From positions 1-43,771 of the forward strand of contig DKVL01000049.1 of the NCBI GenBank assembly GCA_002491195.1: a DNA stretch of 43,771 nucleotides, written 5' to 3'. Of the stretch, positions 42,500-43,771 are shown in pieces. Positions within the stretch are counted from its first letter, which is position 1, and every line of letters begins with the position of its first letter. A program made the position numbers and the translations under genes. The notes beneath the pieces are model-generated. The model worked only from the letters and a program-made list of their open reading frames with translations, made no database searches and had not been told where the DNA came from. The stretch comes from Lachnospiraceae bacterium UBA7179. GTDB taxonomy: Bacteria; Bacillota; Clostridia; Lachnospirales; Lachnospiraceae.

Positions 42500-43237
42500 A
42501 TGAGCTTGGAATCATTGGCAGGTGGAATAAACGAAATGAAGTCAACGCAAGGTGACGGTGGCAATGCAATGAAGTTTGATCCGGATAAGCGTATGGATGT
42601 AAATGACAATCGGTCATTATTTACGGATAACAGTACTTCGCAATTTGATCCTGACAAACGTATGGATGTAAATGATAATCGGATATCGGATTTGGATAAT
42701 GAAACGAAGTTCGATCCGGATAAGCGTGTTGATTTTCAAGAAAAAGATCATGTCAATATAGATAATGAGCAGAAACACTCTGTTGAGAAAAATGCAGAAT
42801 CAGAGAAAGATATTATTCCAGAGAAAATAAAATGTATAAATGAAGCATTGGCTGGAAAAACACATTCAGAAACTGGAGTGCCTTTTGAAAGAAAACTAGT
42901 TCAGGTAGATGAAAAATTATATGAAGTTGTTGTTCCAAATTTTGATAGTGCATTTGATGTACAATTACCTACAAACAAATTAAAAGAAACAGATGTTAAA
43001 CAATTTAAAGAGTGCAATACACAATTAAAAGATGCCATTGCCAATAATAAAGAATTACGGGAGAAGTTTGACGATGAGCAGTTAGAACAAATTGAAAACG
43101 GAGATACACCGGATGGATATACATGGCATCATGATGCAGAGGTTGGAAAGATGCAGCTTGTAGATACTGAAACGCATCAGAAAACTGGTCATACAGGTGG
43201 TCGTGCAATATGGGGTGGCGGAACAGAGAATAGATAA
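42500..43237 (+). CDS. WHH/colicin-DNase-like nuclease toxin with FDPDKR repeats
   Basis: A 245-residue polymorphic-toxin protein. The N-terminal ~85 residues carry three copies of a motif FDPDKR(M/V)D(V/F) at residues 26, 49 and 71, two of them identical over FDPDKRMDVNDNR; they are hydrophilic and look like a trafficking or docking tag. The C-terminal ~135 residues are an HNH/Endo VII-fold nuclease: ETGVPFERKLVQVDEKLYEV, then GYTWHHDAEVGKMQLVD with W209-H210-H211, then H226 and H231 in HQKTGHTGGRAIWGGG, as in WHH-type and colicin-DNase-like toxin domains. No signal peptide. GGAGGG six bases before the ATG sits inside the ATPase gene, whose stop abuts this start. The next gene is a SUKH immunity protein, which supports the toxin reading. 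Confidence 0.88.
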   Translation: MSLESLAGGINEMKSTQGDGGNAMKFDPDKRMDVNDNRSLFTDNSTSQFDPDKRMDVNDNRISDLDNETKFDPDKRVDFQEKDHVNIDNEQKHSVEKNAESEKDIIPEKIKCINEALAGKTHSETGVPFERKLVQVDEKLYEVVVPNFDSAFDVQLPTNKLKETDVKQFKECNTQLKDAIANNKELREKFDDEQLEQIENGDTPDGYTWHHDAEVGKMQLVDTETHQKTGHTGGRAIWGGGTENR

Positions 43238-43250
43238 AAGGAGAATTTTT

Positions 43251-43652
43251 ATGGAATGGAAATATGTTAAAACGTTATTATCTGCAGGGTGTATTGACGA
43301 ATTTGAAAGGCTGGTAAGATACTCTTTTCCTGATGAATTTAAAAATTGTATTTTATGTAACAACGGTGGCAGACCAAATAAAAGAGTGTTTGATACGAAT
43401 ATCCAACAAGAAAGGGCAATAAAGTCTTTTTTATCCTTTAATAAAGAAGATAGGGAAACAGTATGGAAAATTCAGGATTGGAATAAAGAAGAGCTGTCAG
43501 GAAAGTATGTTGCATTCGCGATTGATAATTTTGGAAATCTTGTATGTTTTGATATTAGTAATAATAAGATAATCTTTTATAATCATGAGAACGGTAATAT
43601 AGAACAGATTGCTGATAATTTTGCAGAATTTATGGAGCGTTTGTATGAGTGA
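43251..43652 (+). CDS. SUKH (SMI1/KNR4)-family immunity protein
   Basis: A 133-residue protein matching the SUKH fold: FPDEFKNCILCNNGG near the N-terminus, then KYVAFAIDNFGNLVCFDISNNKIIFYNHE and a C-terminal helix NFAEFMERLYE. SUKH proteins are known as immunity factors that bind and block nuclease toxins, and this one follows the toxin by 13 bases. The ATG at 43251 has AAAGGAG seven bases upstream; an earlier in-frame start would lie inside the toxin gene. It is cytoplasmic and should protect the producer and its kin. Confidence 0.88.
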   Translation: MEWKYVKTLLSAGCIDEFERLVRYSFPDEFKNCILCNNGGRPNKRVFDTNIQQERAIKSFLSFNKEDRETVWKIQDWNKEELSGKYVAFAIDNFGNLVCFDISNNKIIFYNHENGNIEQIADNFAEFMERLYE

Positions 43653-43771
43653 ATTTCTTAGAACAATATTGGCATAATCGTATAGCAAAATATATAGCAA
43701 AATTTTATATAAATTATAATGTCATTATGTTATGACGAAGAGTAAACGACAAATAGAATTTAGAAAATCGT
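43653..43771. other. AT-rich end of window
   Basis: No gene seen in the last 119 bases. There is a short direct repeat ATAGCAAAAT at about 43681 and 43693. In polymorphic-toxin loci further immunity genes or toxin tips often follow; they would lie beyond the window. Confidence 0.4.

Overview
The window looks like a chromosomal segment from a Lachnospiraceae-type gut clostridium. The reasons are near-consensus AGGAGG ribosome binding sites, a gene set of moderate GC, a class of HisRS and SerA with sequence signatures I associate with this family, and a methionine synthase whose reactivation domain is a separate gene. No tRNA, rRNA, CRISPR array or intact insertion sequence was seen.

Layout. 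1-944: 5' part of a PAS-domain protein on the minus strand, running off the window. 1387-1889: a RelB/YafQ-type toxin-antitoxin pair with its own promoter. 2203-3978: an intracellular maltogenic-type GH13 amylase behind a long, structured leader with a LacI-family (cre-like) palindrome. 4033-7146: a small membrane protein, a conserved short protein, then hisS and nth, followed by a convergent ComFB-like gene. 7600-11188: a structured repeat, then a sirtuin-like protein and a GH13 debranching-enzyme homologue, both of which have lost catalytic residues, then a DUF5662 protein. 11255-14720: a Cys-rich small protein and the split B12-dependent methionine synthase (activation domain gene plus metH). 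14846-18301: a GntR/ABC ATPase/permease operon of the YtrA type. 18381-20599: a lactonase-fold protein convergent with aroC. 21018-26837: cell-envelope genes (M15 peptidase, PAP2 phosphatase, SH3-NlpC/P60 hydrolase, CapA-like protein) mixed with tgt and yajC. 27061-31758: leuB-ilvD-ilvB for branched-chain amino acids, with a second copy of the structured repeat between ilvD and ilvB. Then come an L,D-transpeptidase (31760-33250) and serC-serA (33405-35650).

After a strong terminator, about 570 bases of AT-rich non-coding DNA and another perfect palindromic terminator, the window changes character. 36217-43652 holds a cassette on one strand: a large dynamin-like GTPase (interrupted by a one-base frameshift), a 1231-residue HerA/DUF87-type ATPase with Ser/Thr/Gly-rich and octapeptide-repeat regions, a WHH/colicin-DNase-like nuclease toxin with three FDPDKR repeats at its N-terminus, and a SUKH (SMI1/KNR4) immunity protein. 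ATPase and toxin are directly abutted. I read this as a candidate polymorphic-toxin system in which the ATPase and the dynamin deal with transfer or membrane passage of the toxin. That role is inference; the family assignments are from visible motifs. This cassette is the best candidate for something undescribed.

Second-tier points are: the two structured repeat copies with a compensatory base-pair change, the paired pseudo-enzymes (sirtuin-like and debranching-like), and the regulatory leader of the amylase.
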